NCBI RefSeq assembly: GCF_023806565.1 | Contig: NZ_JAMTDV010000121.1 | Location: 1 to 64,000 of the forward strand | DNA from: Accumulibacter sp. | GTDB lineage: Bacteria; Pseudomonadota; Gammaproteobacteria; Burkholderiales; Rhodocyclaceae | Length of the DNA stretch: 64,000 bases | Direction of reading: 5' to 3' | In this document: positions 9,331-18,393 of the stretch, in pieces | Layout of the letters: each line of letters opens with the position of its first letter | Position numbering within the stretch: position 1 is the stretch's first letter | Made by a program: the position numbers and the translations under genes | The notes under the pieces: model-generated | Told to the model about the DNA's origin: nothing | Databases searched by the model: none | The model's input: only the letters and a program-made list of their open reading frames with translations

Positions 9331-9904
9331 CGGCAGGTTCCAGGTTGGGGTTGATCTGTTCGAGCGCCGGCAGCTCGGAGAGGCTGCGCAGGCCGAGGTC
9401 GTCGAGGAACTTCCGCGTGGTGGCGAGCAGAGCCGGCCGCCCGGGCGTGTCGCGGTGGCCGACGACGTCTACCCAGCCGCGCTCCTCGAGCACCCGGATC
9501 ACCTGCGTGGCGACCGTGACGCCGCGAATGTCCTCGATGTCGCCACGCGTCACCGGCTGACGATAGGCGATGATGGCCAGCGTCTCGAGCACCGCGCGCG
9601 AGTAGCGTGGCGGTTTCTCCGGGTGCAGCCTTTCCAGATAAGGGAGGTATTCGGCGCGCGTGCGGAAGCGCCAGCCGCTGGCCACCGGCAGCAGCTCCAG
9701 CGGTCGCTCGGCCCATTCCGCACGCAGTTCGTCGAGCAGCGGGCGCAGCACCTCGGGCCCGATCTGGTCGGCAAAAACCTTGCGCAGATCGGTCAGCGTC
9801 AATGGCTCGCGAGTGCTCAGCAGGACCGCTTCGAGCACGCGCTTCAGTTCGGCGGGGGTGGCCGGCGCCACCGCCGGACTTCTATCGGGGTTCGCCGTAC
9901 CCAT
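9302..9904 (-). CDS. scpB: Segregation and condensation protein B
   Basis: A 200-aa non-SMC subunit of the SMC-ScpAB condensin. It has two winged-helix domains. The core runs from [18 protein letters not shown] through [29 protein letters not shown] (about 100-130), a diagnostic stretch of the family, and ends near a short acidic tail. It overlaps scpA upstream (23 nt) and rluB downstream, implying co-translation. It likely bridges ScpA on chromosomal SMC or MukB-like complexes. Confidence 0.93.
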   Translation of the reverse strand: MGTANPDRSPAVAPATPAELKRVLEAVLLSTREPLTLTDLRKVFADQIGPEVLRPLLDELRAEWAERPLELLPVASGWRFRTRAEYLPYLERLHPEKPPRYSRAVLETLAIIAYRQPVTRGDIEDIRGVTVATQVIRVLEERGWVDVVGHRDTPGRPALLATTRKFLDDLGLRSLSELPALEQINPNLEPADAQSKTPSC

Positions 9905-10724
9905 CCGTCAATCTCAGGTAGATCGGAGCGAATGCCTCGACCTGGGTCATTTCCAGCAAGTGCTCGCGCGCCAGTTCGAGCAGCGCCAGGAAGTGAACGA
10001 CGACGACTGCTGCCCCGAGCGTCGCATCGAACAGATCGACGAACTCGACAAATCCGCCCGCCGCGCGCAGGCGGCGCAGGATCGACCCCATGTGCTCGCG
10101 TACCGAAAGTTCCTCGCGCTGCACCAGATGACGGGTGTGCAGCCGCGCCTGCTGCAGGATGCCGCGCCAGGCATTCTGCAGGTCGACGGCATTGACCGCG
10201 GGCAAGCGACGCAGCAGGGTCTTCTCGACCCAGACCTCAACCCACTCGAAGTCGCGCTCGGCCTGCGGCAGCGCGTCGAGCGCATGCGCGGCAAGCTTCA
10301 TCTGCTCGTAGTCGATCAGGCGGCGCACCAATTCGGCTCGCGGATCGCCTTCGTCGGCGCCGTCGCCGGCGACCGCTTTCGGTCTGGGCAGCAGCATGCG
10401 CGACTTGATCTCGATCAGCATCGCCGCCATCACCAGGTAGTCGGCCGCCAGTTCGAGGTTCTGCGCGCGCATCGCCTCGACGTAGAGCAGATACTGCTCC
10501 GTCAGCGGCGCCATCGGAATGTCGAGCACATTCACGTTGGCCTTGCGAATCAGGTACAGCAGCAGATCCAGCGGTCCCTCGAAGGCGTCCAGCATGACCG
10601 CCATGGCATCGGGCGGGATGTAGAGGTCATGCGGCATCTGCGCCAGCGGCTCGCCATAGATTCTCGCCGGCGGAGCGGCGACGCCGCTCGGCGGGACAGT
10701 CAACTGTTCGTTGACGATGTTCAT
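9882..10724 (-). CDS. scpA: Segregation and condensation protein A
   Basis: A 280-aa kleisin that links SMC heads and recruits ScpB. The signature [14 protein letters not shown] is at about residues 48-61, followed by [18 protein letters not shown] (about 95-112). The C-terminal winged helix contains [17 protein letters not shown]. The frame is open far upstream into trpS, but the ATG at 10724 gives a normal-length protein and the reading before it has no family match. It lies 26 nt downstream of trpS in the same direction. Confidence 0.92.
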   Translation of the reverse strand: MNIVNEQLTVPPSGVAAPPARIYGEPLAQMPHDLYIPPDAMAVMLDAFEGPLDLLLYLIRKANVNVLDIPMAPLTEQYLLYVEAMRAQNLELAADYLVMAAMLIEIKSRMLLPRPKAVAGDGADEGDPRAELVRRLIDYEQMKLAAHALDALPQAERDFEWVEVWVEKTLLRRLPAVNAVDLQNAWRGILQQARLHTRHLVQREELSVREHMGSILRRLRAAGGFVEFVDLFDATLGAAVVVVHFLALLELAREHLLEMTQVEAFAPIYLRLTDGYGEPR

Positions 10725-10750
10725 CGCTGCCTGCCGGACTGCTGCATCGG

Positions 10751-11953
10751 TCAGCGGTAATCCAGTCCCATCGCCTGACGGACGTCGCGCATGGTTTCGC
10801 GGGCGAGGTGACGCGCCTTGCCGTTGCCGTCGGCGATGATCGCGCGTACCAGCTGCGGATCGTCGAGGAAGGGCTGCGCGCGCTCGCGCATGGGTGCCTG
10901 CTCGCGCAGGATGCCGTCGATCACCGGCTGCTTGCAGTCCAGGCAGCCGATGGCAGCGCTGCGGCAACCCTGCTGCACCCACGCCTGGCATGCTTCGTCC
11001 GAATACACCTGATGCAGTTGCCAGACCGGGCATCGGGCCGGATCGCCGGGATCGCTGCGGCGAATCCGCGCCGGGTCGGTGGGCATGCGCCGCAGCTTGT
11101 GCGTCACCGAAGCCGCATCCTCGCGCAGCGTGATCGTGTTGCCGTATGACTTCGACATTTTCTGGCCATCGAGGCCGGGCATGCGCGAGGCTTCGGTCAA
11201 CAGAGCGCCGGGCTCGACGAGGATCATCTTGCCGGTACCTTCGAGGTGGCCGCAAAGCCGCTCGCGGTCGGCATGTGACAGATCCGGGACTTCGTCGAGC
11301 AAGGCGTGCGCGCGCTCGATCGCCGCCTGCTCGCCGTTCTGCTGAAAGCGCGTACGCAATTCCGCATAGCGTCGGGCGCGCCGCGACCCAAGCCGGCTCA
11401 CGGCCTCGGCGACCTTCTCGGCGAAACCTGGCTCGCGGCCATAGAGATGATTGAAGCGGCGCGCCACTTCGCGCGAGAACTCGATATGCGGTACCTGATC
11501 CTCGCCTACCGGCACCTTGTCGGCGCGATAGATGAGGATGTCTGCCGCCTGCAGCAGCGGATAGCCGAGAAAGCCGTAGGTCGACAGATCCTTGTTCTCC
11601 AGCTTTTCCTGCTGGTCCTTGTAGGTCGGGACGCGCTCCAGCCAGCCGAGGGGGACCATCATCGACAGCAGCAGATGCAGTTCGGCGTGTTCGGGCACTT
11701 GCGACTGGATGAACAGCGTCGCCCGCGCCGGATCGACGCCCGCCGCCAGCCAGTCGATCACCATGTCCCACGAAGCGTCGACGATGCCCTGCGGGTCGTC
11801 GTACTGCGTCGTCAGCGCGTGCCAGTCGGCGACGAAGAACAGGCAGGGATACTGGTCCTGCAGACTGACCCAGTTCTTCAGGACGCCGTGGTAATGACCC
11901 AGATGCAGGCTGCCGGTCGGCCGCATCCCGGAGAGGATTCGTTCTGCGTACAT
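10751..11953 (-). CDS. trpS: Tryptophanyl-tRNA synthetase
   Basis: A 400-aa class I aminoacyl-tRNA synthetase that charges tRNA-Trp. The HIGH motif appears as HLGHYHG (near residue 20) and the KMSKS motif as GQKMSKSYG (about 240-250). At 400 aa it belongs to the longer TrpRS type. Extra residues lie mostly in the C-terminal half, including the stretch with CLDCKQPVIDG. ATG 11953 begins the usual YAERILSGMRPTG start. It lies 11 nt after the protease gene. Confidence 0.95.
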   Translation of the reverse strand: MYAERILSGMRPTGSLHLGHYHGVLKNWVSLQDQYPCLFFVADWHALTTQYDDPQGIVDASWDMVIDWLAAGVDPARATLFIQSQVPEHAELHLLLSMMVPLGWLERVPTYKDQQEKLENKDLSTYGFLGYPLLQAADILIYRADKVPVGEDQVPHIEFSREVARRFNHLYGREPGFAEKVAEAVSRLGSRRARRYAELRTRFQQNGEQAAIERAHALLDEVPDLSHADRERLCGHLEGTGKMILVEPGALLTEASRMPGLDGQKMSKSYGNTITLREDAASVTHKLRRMPTDPARIRRSDPGDPARCPVWQLHQVYSDEACQAWVQQGCRSAAIGCLDCKQPVIDGILREQAPMRERAQPFLDDPQLVRAIIADGNGKARHLARETMRDVRQAMGLDYR

Positions 11954-11964
11954 GATTCGACGAT

Positions 11965-12618
11965 TCAGGAAGGGAGTTGGAAAAGGGTCTCGACCAGCGC
12001 ATCGACGAGTCCCATCACCGGCGTCAAGAGCGAACCGAGCACACCGGTGAACAGCAGCAGCAACAGGATCGGAAAACCAAAGCGTTCGAGCTGCGCGAAA
12101 CGCCACGCGGCCTCCCGCGGCAACAGGCTGACGGCGATTCGCCCGCCGTCGAGAGGAGGCAGCGGAAACAGGTTGAGCACCATCAGCGCGGTGTTGATCG
12201 ACATGCCGACCTCGGCCATCCGTGCCATCGGGAGGCTGAAGAAATTGAGCGGCAGCAGCCAGGCCAGCTTCATCAGCGCCGCCCAGAACAGGAGCATCGC
12301 AAAATTCGCTGCCGGCCCGGCCGCGGCCACCCACAGCATGTCGCTCTTCGGGTGCCGCAGGCGGCCGAAATTCACCGGCACCGGTTTCGCCCAGCCGAAG
12401 AGAATGCCGCCGGTCGATAGCAGCAGGATGATGATCGGCACCAGGATGGTTCCGATCGGATCGACGTGCTTGAGCGGATTGGCCGTGATTCGGCCCTCCT
12501 GCCAGGCCGTCGGATCGCCAAAATGGCGGGCGGCATAACCATGCGCTGCCTCGTGCAGGGTGATTGCCAGGATCACCGGCAAGGCGGCGATGGCGAGGGT
12601 CTGGATCAACGACTGCAT
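11965..12618 (-). CDS. Site-2-protease-family (M50) membrane metalloprotease
   Basis: A 217-aa integral membrane protein with about six hydrophobic segments. The zinc motif HEAAH is in the first membrane region and a second metal ligand is in NLFPLPPLDGGR (about 160-171), both diagnostic of the compact M50B (SpoIVFB/YfdB-like) group. Such proteins cleave substrates within the membrane, but the substrate here is unknown. The ATG at 12618 has a GAGGAAAG site 4 nt upstream; an earlier in-frame start would overlap the preceding gene. It is a typical neighbour of trpS and scpA in betaproteobacteria. Confidence 0.88.
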   Translation of the reverse strand: MQSLIQTLAIAALPVILAITLHEAAHGYAARHFGDPTAWQEGRITANPLKHVDPIGTILVPIIILLLSTGGILFGWAKPVPVNFGRLRHPKSDMLWVAAAGPAANFAMLLFWAALMKLAWLLPLNFFSLPMARMAEVGMSINTALMVLNLFPLPPLDGGRIAVSLLPREAAWRFAQLERFGFPILLLLLFTGVLGSLLTPVMGLVDALVETLFQLPS

Positions 12619-12628
12619 GCTTCTTTCC

Positions 12629-13255
12629 TCAATCGAGACCAAGCGGAGCCAGGGCTCCGAGTCCGGCGCGAATCAGCACCGGCAGCGGGCCTGTGAGATC
12701 GACGACCGTGGTCGGTTCGACGCCGCAATAGCCGCCGTCGAGGATCAGTGCGAGCTGGCTGTCGAGCCGATCGCGGATTTCCCAGCCTTCGATCAACGGC
12801 GCTTCGTCCCCGGCAATGATCAGCGTCGAGGTCAGCAGCGGTTCGCCGAGAACCGCGAGCAGCGCCAGCGTGACCGAGTGCGCCGGCACGCGCAGACCGA
12901 TCGTCTTCCGTTTCGGGTGCAGAACGCGTCTCGGCAGTTCCCGGGTCCCTTCCAGAATGAAGGTGTAGCTGCCCGGCGTCGTTGCCTTGAGCAGGCGGTA
13001 GCGCGCGTTGTCGACGCGCGCGAACTGCCCGATCTGCGACAGGTCGCGGCACATCAGCGTCAGATGGTGGCGCTCGTCGACCCCGCGCAGGCCGCGAATG
13101 CGCTCGACCGCCGCCTTGTCGCCAAGATGGCAACCGAGCGCGTAACTGGAGTCCGTCGGCAGGGCAATGACGCCGCCCCGGCGCACGACTTCCGCTGCTT
13201 TCTGCAGCAGGCGCTCCTGTGGGTTGTCGGGGTGGATCGCGACGTACTGTGCCAT
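12629..13255 (-). CDS. L-threonylcarbamoyladenylate synthase-type protein (YciO/Sua5 family)
   Basis: A 208-aa YrdC-domain protein. The hallmark is GGVIALPTDSSYALGCHLGDKAAVERI near the N-terminus (about 27-53), then KRKTIGLRVPAH and LLTSTLIIAGDE. The LPTDSSYALG and KRK features fit the YciO branch better than TsaC, which makes threonylcarbamoyl-AMP for the t6A modification of tRNA. The role of YciO is less certain. ATG 13255 gives the common MAQYVAIHPDNPQ start. It is 11 nt downstream of the PHP gene. Confidence 0.88.
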   Translation of the reverse strand: MAQYVAIHPDNPQERLLQKAAEVVRRGGVIALPTDSSYALGCHLGDKAAVERIRGLRGVDERHHLTLMCRDLSQIGQFARVDNARYRLLKATTPGSYTFILEGTRELPRRVLHPKRKTIGLRVPAHSVTLALLAVLGEPLLTSTLIIAGDEAPLIEGWEIRDRLDSQLALILDGGYCGVEPTTVVDLTGPLPVLIRAGLGALAPLGLD

Positions 13256-13266
13256 GACAGCCAACT

Positions 13267-14097
13267 TCAGAACACCTGCCAGACGGGCTGCAGACCCTCC
13301 GGCAGCGGCGGCAATCTGCCCAGATCGACGTGACTCTCCCCCGGTCCGTGGAAATCCGATCCGCGCGACGCGAGAAAACGGAATTCCCCGGCCAGGCGGC
13401 CGAAGGTTTCGACATGCTCCTGGGTGTGACTGCCGGACATCACTTCGATCGCCTGTCCACCGAGATCCTTGAAATCGCCAAGAAAGCGCCGCATGTCGGC
13501 ACGCGAGAGCTTGTAACGCCCCGGGTGAGCCACCGCCGCGACGCCTCCGGCGCCGACAATCCAGCGCAGTGAATCGTCGAGAGTCGGCCAGCGATGGGCA
13601 ACGTAGCCCGGCCGGCCGGGGACCAGATACGACTCGAAGACGCTGCGCAGGTCCTTGCAGACGGCAATCTCGACCAGGTACCGGGCGAAGTGCGCGCGGC
13701 TGATCAGGCTCGGATTCGCGGCATGGCGCATCGCGCCCGCGAAGGCGCCGGTGATGCCAACCTTCTCCAGTTCGGCCGACATGCGCCGCGCACGCTCGAT
13801 GCGACCGGAGCGAATCGACTGCAGACCCTGGTTCAGCGCCGGATCGCCACGGTCGAAAGCGTAACCGAGGATGTGGATCTGCAAACTCTCCCACTCGATC
13901 GAGATTTCGACGCCATCGACGAAAGCCATGCCCAGCTCGTCCGCCACGAGACGCGCCGCCGGCAGGCCGGCGAGGTCATCGTGGTCGGTCAGCGCCAGCA
14001 TATCCACGCCATTCGCCACTGCCCGCCGAGCAAGCTCCGCCGCGGACAGGAGACCATCCGAGCAGATCGAATGACAATGAAGATCGCAGTTGAGCAT
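13267..14097 (-). CDS. PHP-domain phosphoesterase (RNase AM / YciV-like)
   Basis: A 276-aa metal-dependent phosphoesterase. The four PHP motifs are DLHCHSICSDG (near the N-terminus), LTDHDDL, VAHPGRY and GSDFHG, all with metal-binding His and Asp. The family includes 3',5'-nucleotide bisphosphate phosphatase and the 5'-3' exoribonuclease RNase AM, which trims 5' ends of rRNA. ATG 14097 starts at MLNCDLHCHS; a GTG 42 nt upstream is the alternative. It heads the minus-strand run PHP-yciO-M50-trpS-scpAB-rluB, a conserved betaproteobacterial order. Confidence 0.9.
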   Translation of the reverse strand: MLNCDLHCHSICSDGLLSAAELARRAVANGVDMLALTDHDDLAGLPAARLVADELGMAFVDGVEISIEWESLQIHILGYAFDRGDPALNQGLQSIRSGRIERARRMSAELEKVGITGAFAGAMRHAANPSLISRAHFARYLVEIAVCKDLRSVFESYLVPGRPGYVAHRWPTLDDSLRWIVGAGGVAAVAHPGRYKLSRADMRRFLGDFKDLGGQAIEVMSGSHTQEHVETFGRLAGEFRFLASRGSDFHGPGESHVDLGRLPPLPEGLQPVWQVF

Positions 14098-14274
14098 GTC
14101 CGCCGTATCGGCAATGGAAATAACCGCACATGATACCACAGCCAGATCTCCCCTTCAGGCTCGGGAAAAGTCAGCGGGCAACAGCGGCAGCGTGGCTCCT
14201 ACGGGTACCCGAGCAGGCAGCAGCAGTCGTTGCGATTACGCACTGCCATCGCTTCGTGTCACTAGAGCTGGCCA

Positions 14275-15426
14275 TCAGCTTCCAGAAGCCGGTTGCATGC
14301 GCGCAACTGCATCGAGAGCATCGGCCAGATTGCGCACCGTGCGGTCCGGATTGTGGAGCTTTTCCAGGCCGAAGAGGCCGATCCGGAATGTGCTGAAGTC
14401 GGCTGGTTCGCCACATTGCAGGGGCACGCCAGCGGCGGTCTGGACACCGACCGCGACGAACTTCCTGCCCGACTGAATTTCAGGATCGTCGGTGTAACTG
14501 ACGACTACGCCAGGTGCCTGAAAGCCTTCGGCGGCGACGCTTCGGAAGCCCTTGCCGGTAAGCAGCGCGCGCACGCGCAGGCCGACTTCGAGCTGTTCTT
14601 GGCGTACCCGCTCGAAGCCGTAGTTTTCGGTTTCACGCATCACGTCGCGCAAGGCGGCCAGTGCGTCGGTCGGCATGGTCGCATGATATGCATGCCCGCC
14701 CATTTCGAATGCCTCCATGATCTGCATCCACTTCTTGAGATCGCAGGCAAAACTGGTGCTCACGGTGGCATCTATCCTTTCCCGTGCGCGTTCGCCGAGT
14801 ACGACCAGAGCACAGCATGGCAGCCCCGTCCAGCCCTTCTGCGGAGCGCTGAGCAGCACATCGACGGCATTGGCAACCATATCCACCCACATCGCGCCGG
14901 AGGCGACGCAGTCGAGAACGAAAAGGCCATCGACGGCACGTACGGCTTCGCCGACCGCGCGCAGGTAGTCGTTGGGCAGGATCATCCCGGAAGCGGTTTC
15001 GACGTGCGGCGCGAAGACGACGGCCGGTCTGTCGGCATGGATGCGGGCAACGACTTCGTCGATCGGCGGCGGTACGAACGGCGAAAGTGGCTCCTCGCTC
15101 GTGCTCCGTGCCGCCAGGACGGTGTTCGCCGAGGCGATTCGCCCCATCTCCAGAATCTGCGTCCAGCGGAAACTGAACCAGCCGTTACGGATGATCAGGC
15201 ACTGCCGGTCGGTGGCAAACTGACGCGCGATCGCTTCCATGCCGAAAGTGCCGCTGCCCGGCACCACGATCGCGGTCTTGCCGTTGTAGACGGTTTTCAG
15301 GATTCGTGCGATGTCCTTCATCACGCCCTGGAAACGCTGCGACATGTGGTTCAGAGAGCGATCGGTATAGACCACCGAGTATTCGAGCAGTCCATCGGGG
15401 TCAGGTTGCGGCAGCAGTGCAGGCAC
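14275..15426 (-). CDS. Class V aminotransferase (alanine-glyoxylate / serine-pyruvate type)
   Basis: A 383-aa fold-type I PLP enzyme. The substrate and cofactor region PGSGTFGMEA is near residue 57. FVLDCVASGAMWVDM holds the PLP-binding Asp, and SAPQKGWTGLPCC carries the Schiff-base Lys. The C-terminal FRIGLFGLEKL is typical of the AGT/SPT family. The GTG start at 15426 is chosen because GGAG lies 6 nt upstream and no ATG fits. The true amino donor cannot be told from sequence (alanine, serine or phosphonate-type substrates are possible). It is apparently monocistronic. Confidence 0.85.
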   Translation of the reverse strand: MPALLPQPDPDGLLEYSVVYTDRSLNHMSQRFQGVMKDIARILKTVYNGKTAIVVPGSGTFGMEAIARQFATDRQCLIIRNGWFSFRWTQILEMGRIASANTVLAARSTSEEPLSPFVPPPIDEVVARIHADRPAVVFAPHVETASGMILPNDYLRAVGEAVRAVDGLFVLDCVASGAMWVDMVANAVDVLLSAPQKGWTGLPCCALVVLGERARERIDATVSTSFACDLKKWMQIMEAFEMGGHAYHATMPTDALAALRDVMRETENYGFERVRQEQLEVGLRVRALLTGKGFRSVAAEGFQAPGVVVSYTDDPEIQSGRKFVAVGVQTAAGVPLQCGEPADFSTFRIGLFGLEKLHNPDRTVRNLADALDAVARMQPASGS

Positions 15427-15806
15427 AGTTGTCTCCGGGTTGGTGGAAGGAATGCGTCCATTGCGTTGGCGGGAGCGATGGCGAGGATAACGCCTGTCGA
15501 CATTCGGCGCCAGTCGCGCCAGAGCAGTCGCGCCACGGCCGTTCGCCCGGCACCGCCAGCGGGCGCCTCGAAAAGAATGGCGCGCAGCCGGGACGGACCA
15601 TCGCAACCATGGCCCGATGCAGTGACGGCCGGATGCCCAAACTCATGCCGATAGGCTATCATGGCCACCATCTTCTTGCCCTGGACACGATTACCTGTCG
15701 CCGATCCGACGTCCGCACGGTGCGGAGCCAGGAAAGGCCGGCGTGGCATCGATCCAGCAAGAGAGTTGTTCCCGCCACCGCTTCGTCGCCAACAAAGGAG
15801 ATCACC
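15427..15806. other. Divergent intergenic region, no gene seen
   Basis: About 380 bp separate the minus-strand aminotransferase from the plus-strand DUF2092 gene. No RNA gene, repeat or convincing promoter pair was found by eye. Open frames across it lack ribosome sites and do not resemble proteins. Confidence 0.4.
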
Positions 15807-16577
15807 ATGGCACGCAACAAACTGGTGCTCAGCATGCTCGCGCTGTCGTTCGCGGCGGCCGGTATCTGCGCAGAGTCCGCTCCCGCAGGTACCTCGCCGA
15901 CCGTCGCCAACGCAGTTGACACCGCCTCGATTCAGGCGTTAAGAAAAATGGGCGCTTTTCTGCAATCTCTGCAGCGCTTTCAGGTGAGGACCGAACTGTC
16001 TTCGGAACAGGTTCTGGAAGACGGGCAAAAACTGCAGCAGAGTTCGTCGGCAGAGATCCAGGTGCAGCGGCCCGACAAGCTGCGTGCGTTGATGTGGAGC
16101 GCCCGCGCCGAGCGCGAGCTGGTCTACCGGGGAACGACGGCCACCCTGTACACGCCAGCCCTGAAGTACTACGCCACCGCCGAAGTCCCCAACAACATCC
16201 GTGGCTTGATCGAGCAACTGGCCACCAGGTACGGCGTGCAGGTACCAATGGCGGACCTGTTTCTCTGGGGGACCGACGATGCTCCGCTCGACGATATCGA
16301 GTCGGCAATGAACGCCGGCCAGGATTTCATCGGCAAGGATCTGTGCGATCACTACGCCTTTCGCCAGGGCAAGGTCGATTGGCAAATCTGGATCAGCGCC
16401 GGGGATTCGCCGCTACCCCGCAAGCTGGTGATTACCAGCCGCTTCGACGAAGCCCGGCCGCAGTCGGTTTCCTACCTGTTTTGGAACCTGAAGCCGGCCT
16501 TCAAGGATGCAATCTTCCAGTTCACGCCACCCAAAGACGCCCGCGCAATTGGCATCCGTCCGCTGGACAGCAAGTAA
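15807..16577 (+). CDS. DUF2092 exported protein
   Basis: A 256-aa protein with a clear Sec signal peptide (hydrophobic LSMLALSFAAAGICA, cleavage near residue 22). The mature part shows the DUF2092 pattern: a short helix, beta-rich strands with EIQVQRPDKLRA, a YRGTTATLYTP hairpin, and DHYAFRQGKVDWQIWI, ending in FQFTPP. The fold resembles LolA/LolB-like periplasmic lipoprotein carriers, so lipid or hydrophobic-ligand binding is possible but unproven. ATG 15807 is preceded by AAAGGAG. It is 13 nt upstream of the Gly-rich gene and surely co-transcribed with it. Confidence 0.85.
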   Translation: MARNKLVLSMLALSFAAAGICAESAPAGTSPTVANAVDTASIQALRKMGAFLQSLQRFQVRTELSSEQVLEDGQKLQQSSSAEIQVQRPDKLRALMWSARAERELVYRGTTATLYTPALKYYATAEVPNNIRGLIEQLATRYGVQVPMADLFLWGTDDAPLDDIESAMNAGQDFIGKDLCDHYAFRQGKVDWQIWISAGDSPLPRKLVITSRFDEARPQSVSYLFWNLKPAFKDAIFQFTPPKDARAIGIRPLDSK

Positions 16578-16590
16578 AGGAGGTCCCAAC

Positions 16591-17136
16591 ATGAAAAAAT
16601 CATTCGGCAAATGGTTCGCGGTCCCCTTGAGCACCGTGCTTCTGGCCAGTTTCGTCCTTGTCCCCGTGGTCGAGGCTCGCGGCGGCGGCGGCGTTGGTGG
16701 TGGCGGTGGTGGTCGTGGTGGCGGGGCAGCAGCCACCGGTGGTGGTGGCGCTCGCGCTGGCGGAGGTGCAGCAGCCGCAGGCGCCAGTGGCGCCCGCGGC
16801 CGCGATGTGCAGGTAAACAACAGCAATCGGGATGTGCGCGCCAACGACGTTCGCAATACCAGCGTGAACAACGTCAACGTCAACCGCAACGTCAATGTCA
16901 ATCAGGGCGGGGGCGGCTGGAACAACAACTATCATCCGGTCGCGACCGCCGCCGCAGTGACGGCCACCGTCGCGGTAACCGCCGCCGTCGTCGGCTCGAT
17001 CGTTCAGACGGTGCCGCCAAACTGTTCGCCATACAACTACAATGGCATTGCCTACCAGCAGTGCGGCAGCACCTGGTACCAGCCGCAGTATGTCGGCAAC
17101 CAGGTTCAGTACGTAGTGGTCAATCCGCCGAACTGA
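16591..17136 (+). CDS. Exported glycine-rich protein with hydrophobic helix
   Basis: A 181-aa protein starting at ATG 16591 behind a strong AAAGGAGG site. Signal peptide about 1-29 (VPLSTVLLASFVLVPVVEA). Then comes a Gly/Ala-rich region (30-70), an Asn/Val/Arg-rich repeat (NVNVNRNVNVN, about 90-105), an Ala/Val/Thr hydrophobic stretch (about 117-142) and a Tyr/Gln/Cys tail with YNGIAYQQCGSTWYQ. Proteins of this build commonly accompany DUF2092 genes and may be surface-attached or form a matrix. No function is assigned. The Cys pair in the tail may form a disulfide. Confidence 0.8.
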   Translation: MKKSFGKWFAVPLSTVLLASFVLVPVVEARGGGGVGGGGGGRGGGAAATGGGGARAGGGAAAAGASGARGRDVQVNNSNRDVRANDVRNTSVNNVNVNRNVNVNQGGGGWNNNYHPVATAAAVTATVAVTAAVVGSIVQTVPPNCSPYNYNGIAYQQCGSTWYQPQYVGNQVQYVVVNPPN

Positions 17137-17205
17137 CCGATCGCAGGGAGGATCCTGGCGAAGAGATCCGCCCACCGGGAGCAATCTCCCGGCCAGTCTA
17201 ACGAA

Positions 17206-17230
17206 ATCGGGCCGCATTGCGGCCCGATTC
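17206..17230. terminator. Strong hairpin between converging genes
   Basis: AATCGGGCCGC (17206-17216) and GCGGCCCGATT (17220-17230) pair perfectly around a 3-nt loop. It lies between the Gly-rich gene and the converging binding-protein gene, so it may stop both transcripts. There is no T-run directly after it on either strand, so its strength as an intrinsic terminator is uncertain. Confidence 0.5.
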
Positions 17231-17250
17231 CATGGATCACCGAAAAAAAC

Positions 17251-18111
17251 TTAATCGGGAATGGAACCGAAGAGGAAACAGGCTTCCAGGACGGGTCCCG
17301 GTTTGCCCAGAGCGCCGAACCAGTTCTGGAAGATCTCGCCAATCGCGCCGCTCCGGTAGATCTGCGACAGCGCCGCATTGACCGCCAGGCGAAAATCGTC
17401 GTCGCCACGTGGCAGCGTAATTGCATAGGGCTCGAATGACAGGTCTTCCAACAGGAGAGAAATCTTCTTCGGGTCCTTCGCTTTCGACCCCAGGCCCAGG
17501 AGCAGCACCCTGTCGCTGGCGAACGCATCGATCCGGCCCGCCTCGAATTCTGCCAACCCCTCTTCGCGTGTCTTGACAGGAACCACGATCGCGTTGATCA
17601 CGCTGCGCTTGAGAGCGGCGTTAAGCGCGGCTTCGTTGGTCGTGCCCGGCATGACCCCGATCTTCTTGCCACCGAGGTCGGCAAGCTGGCGCACGTTCGA
17701 GTCGGACTTGATCAGCAGACCGGTCCCGTCCACGAAGATGAAGCTGGAGAAGTTGACCTGCTGCATGCGCGACAGAGTCACCGTTGTCGAACCGCACTCC
17801 ATGTCCGCCTGGCCCTTCTGGATTGCTTCCATGCGCGATTGCAGAGTGACGGGCACCCACTTGATCTGAACGCCCTCGACACCGATCCGCTGCGCCAGGA
17901 CGCTGACGACACGGCGGCAGAGATCAATGCTGTAGCCGGTCGGCTGCTTGGTTGCGTCGTCAATGAACGAGAATGGAAGGGCATCGCTGCGATATGCGAT
18001 GGCGACCGTCTTGCTCTCCTTGATCTTCTTGAGACGCCCATCGCCCACCTGTGCGGAGGCAAATGCAGGGGCCAGCAAAAGTGCAATTACAAATGCGGCG
18101 GAACGGAACAT
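17251..18111 (-). CDS. Periplasmic amino-acid-binding protein (SBP family 3), orphan
   Basis: A 286-aa solute-binding protein of the polar amino acid ABC type. Signal peptide 1-20 (ends ASA-QV). The mature domain contains VAIAYRSDALPFSFIDD, TGYSIDLCRRVV, DMECGSTTVTLSRMQQVNFS and GVMPGTTNEAAL, matching the two lobes of glutamate/aspartate-type binders. No permease or ATPase gene is adjacent, so it must work with a transporter elsewhere or as a sensor ligand. The long intergenic space upstream suggests its own promoter. Confidence 0.88.
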   Translation of the reverse strand: MFRSAAFVIALLLAPAFASAQVGDGRLKKIKESKTVAIAYRSDALPFSFIDDATKQPTGYSIDLCRRVVSVLAQRIGVEGVQIKWVPVTLQSRMEAIQKGQADMECGSTTVTLSRMQQVNFSSFIFVDGTGLLIKSDSNVRQLADLGGKKIGVMPGTTNEAALNAALKRSVINAIVVPVKTREEGLAEFEAGRIDAFASDRVLLLGLGSKAKDPKKISLLLEDLSFEPYAITLPRGDDDFRLAVNAALSQIYRSGAIGEIFQNWFGALGKPGPVLEACFLFGSIPD

Positions 18112-18308
18112 GGGTTGGCTTTCCTTGAGATGGTGAAGGGACCGGATGTTTGGCGGCCGGCTGCAAGGCGGGCCAACTCGGGCGCGGAGTATATTTTGCG
18201 CCAGCCTCGTCAGTCAATCGCGGATTCGCACTTCCGGCCACGCATCATTCCTGCCGCTTGCCCACTTCAGGCCCACCCTCACCGTGGCGACTCGCCTGGA
18301 AGAAAAAA

Positions 18309-18324
18309 CTGTACAAATATTCAG
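18309..18324 (+). promoter_or_regulatory. LexA-like box upstream of a small ORF
   Basis: CTGTACAAATATTCAG resembles the SOS operator pattern CTGT-N8-ACAG with a single mismatch in the right half-site and an AT-rich centre. It sits 69 bp upstream of the 56-aa ORF. The match is by eye only, and such a sequence can occur by chance. Confidence 0.3.
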
Positions 18325-18393
18325 TATTCGGTTATTCTGGTTCCCATGGTTGTGAAATCCGATCAATTCAACCCGACAGAGGAGTCAATCGCC

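Noticed and set aside
9882..12002. Possible fusion of a long N-terminal extension to ScpA
   Set aside because: The extension is the out-of-frame reading of trpS. ScpA signatures begin only after ATG 10724, which gives normal length.
12629..13894. Possible long N-terminal extension of the YciO/Sua5 protein
   Set aside because: It overlaps the PHP gene in a different frame. The true start is ATG 13255.
17206..17230. Hairpin after the Gly-rich gene as a proven intrinsic terminator
   Set aside because: There is no T-run on either side, so it is kept as a hairpin with modest confidence only.
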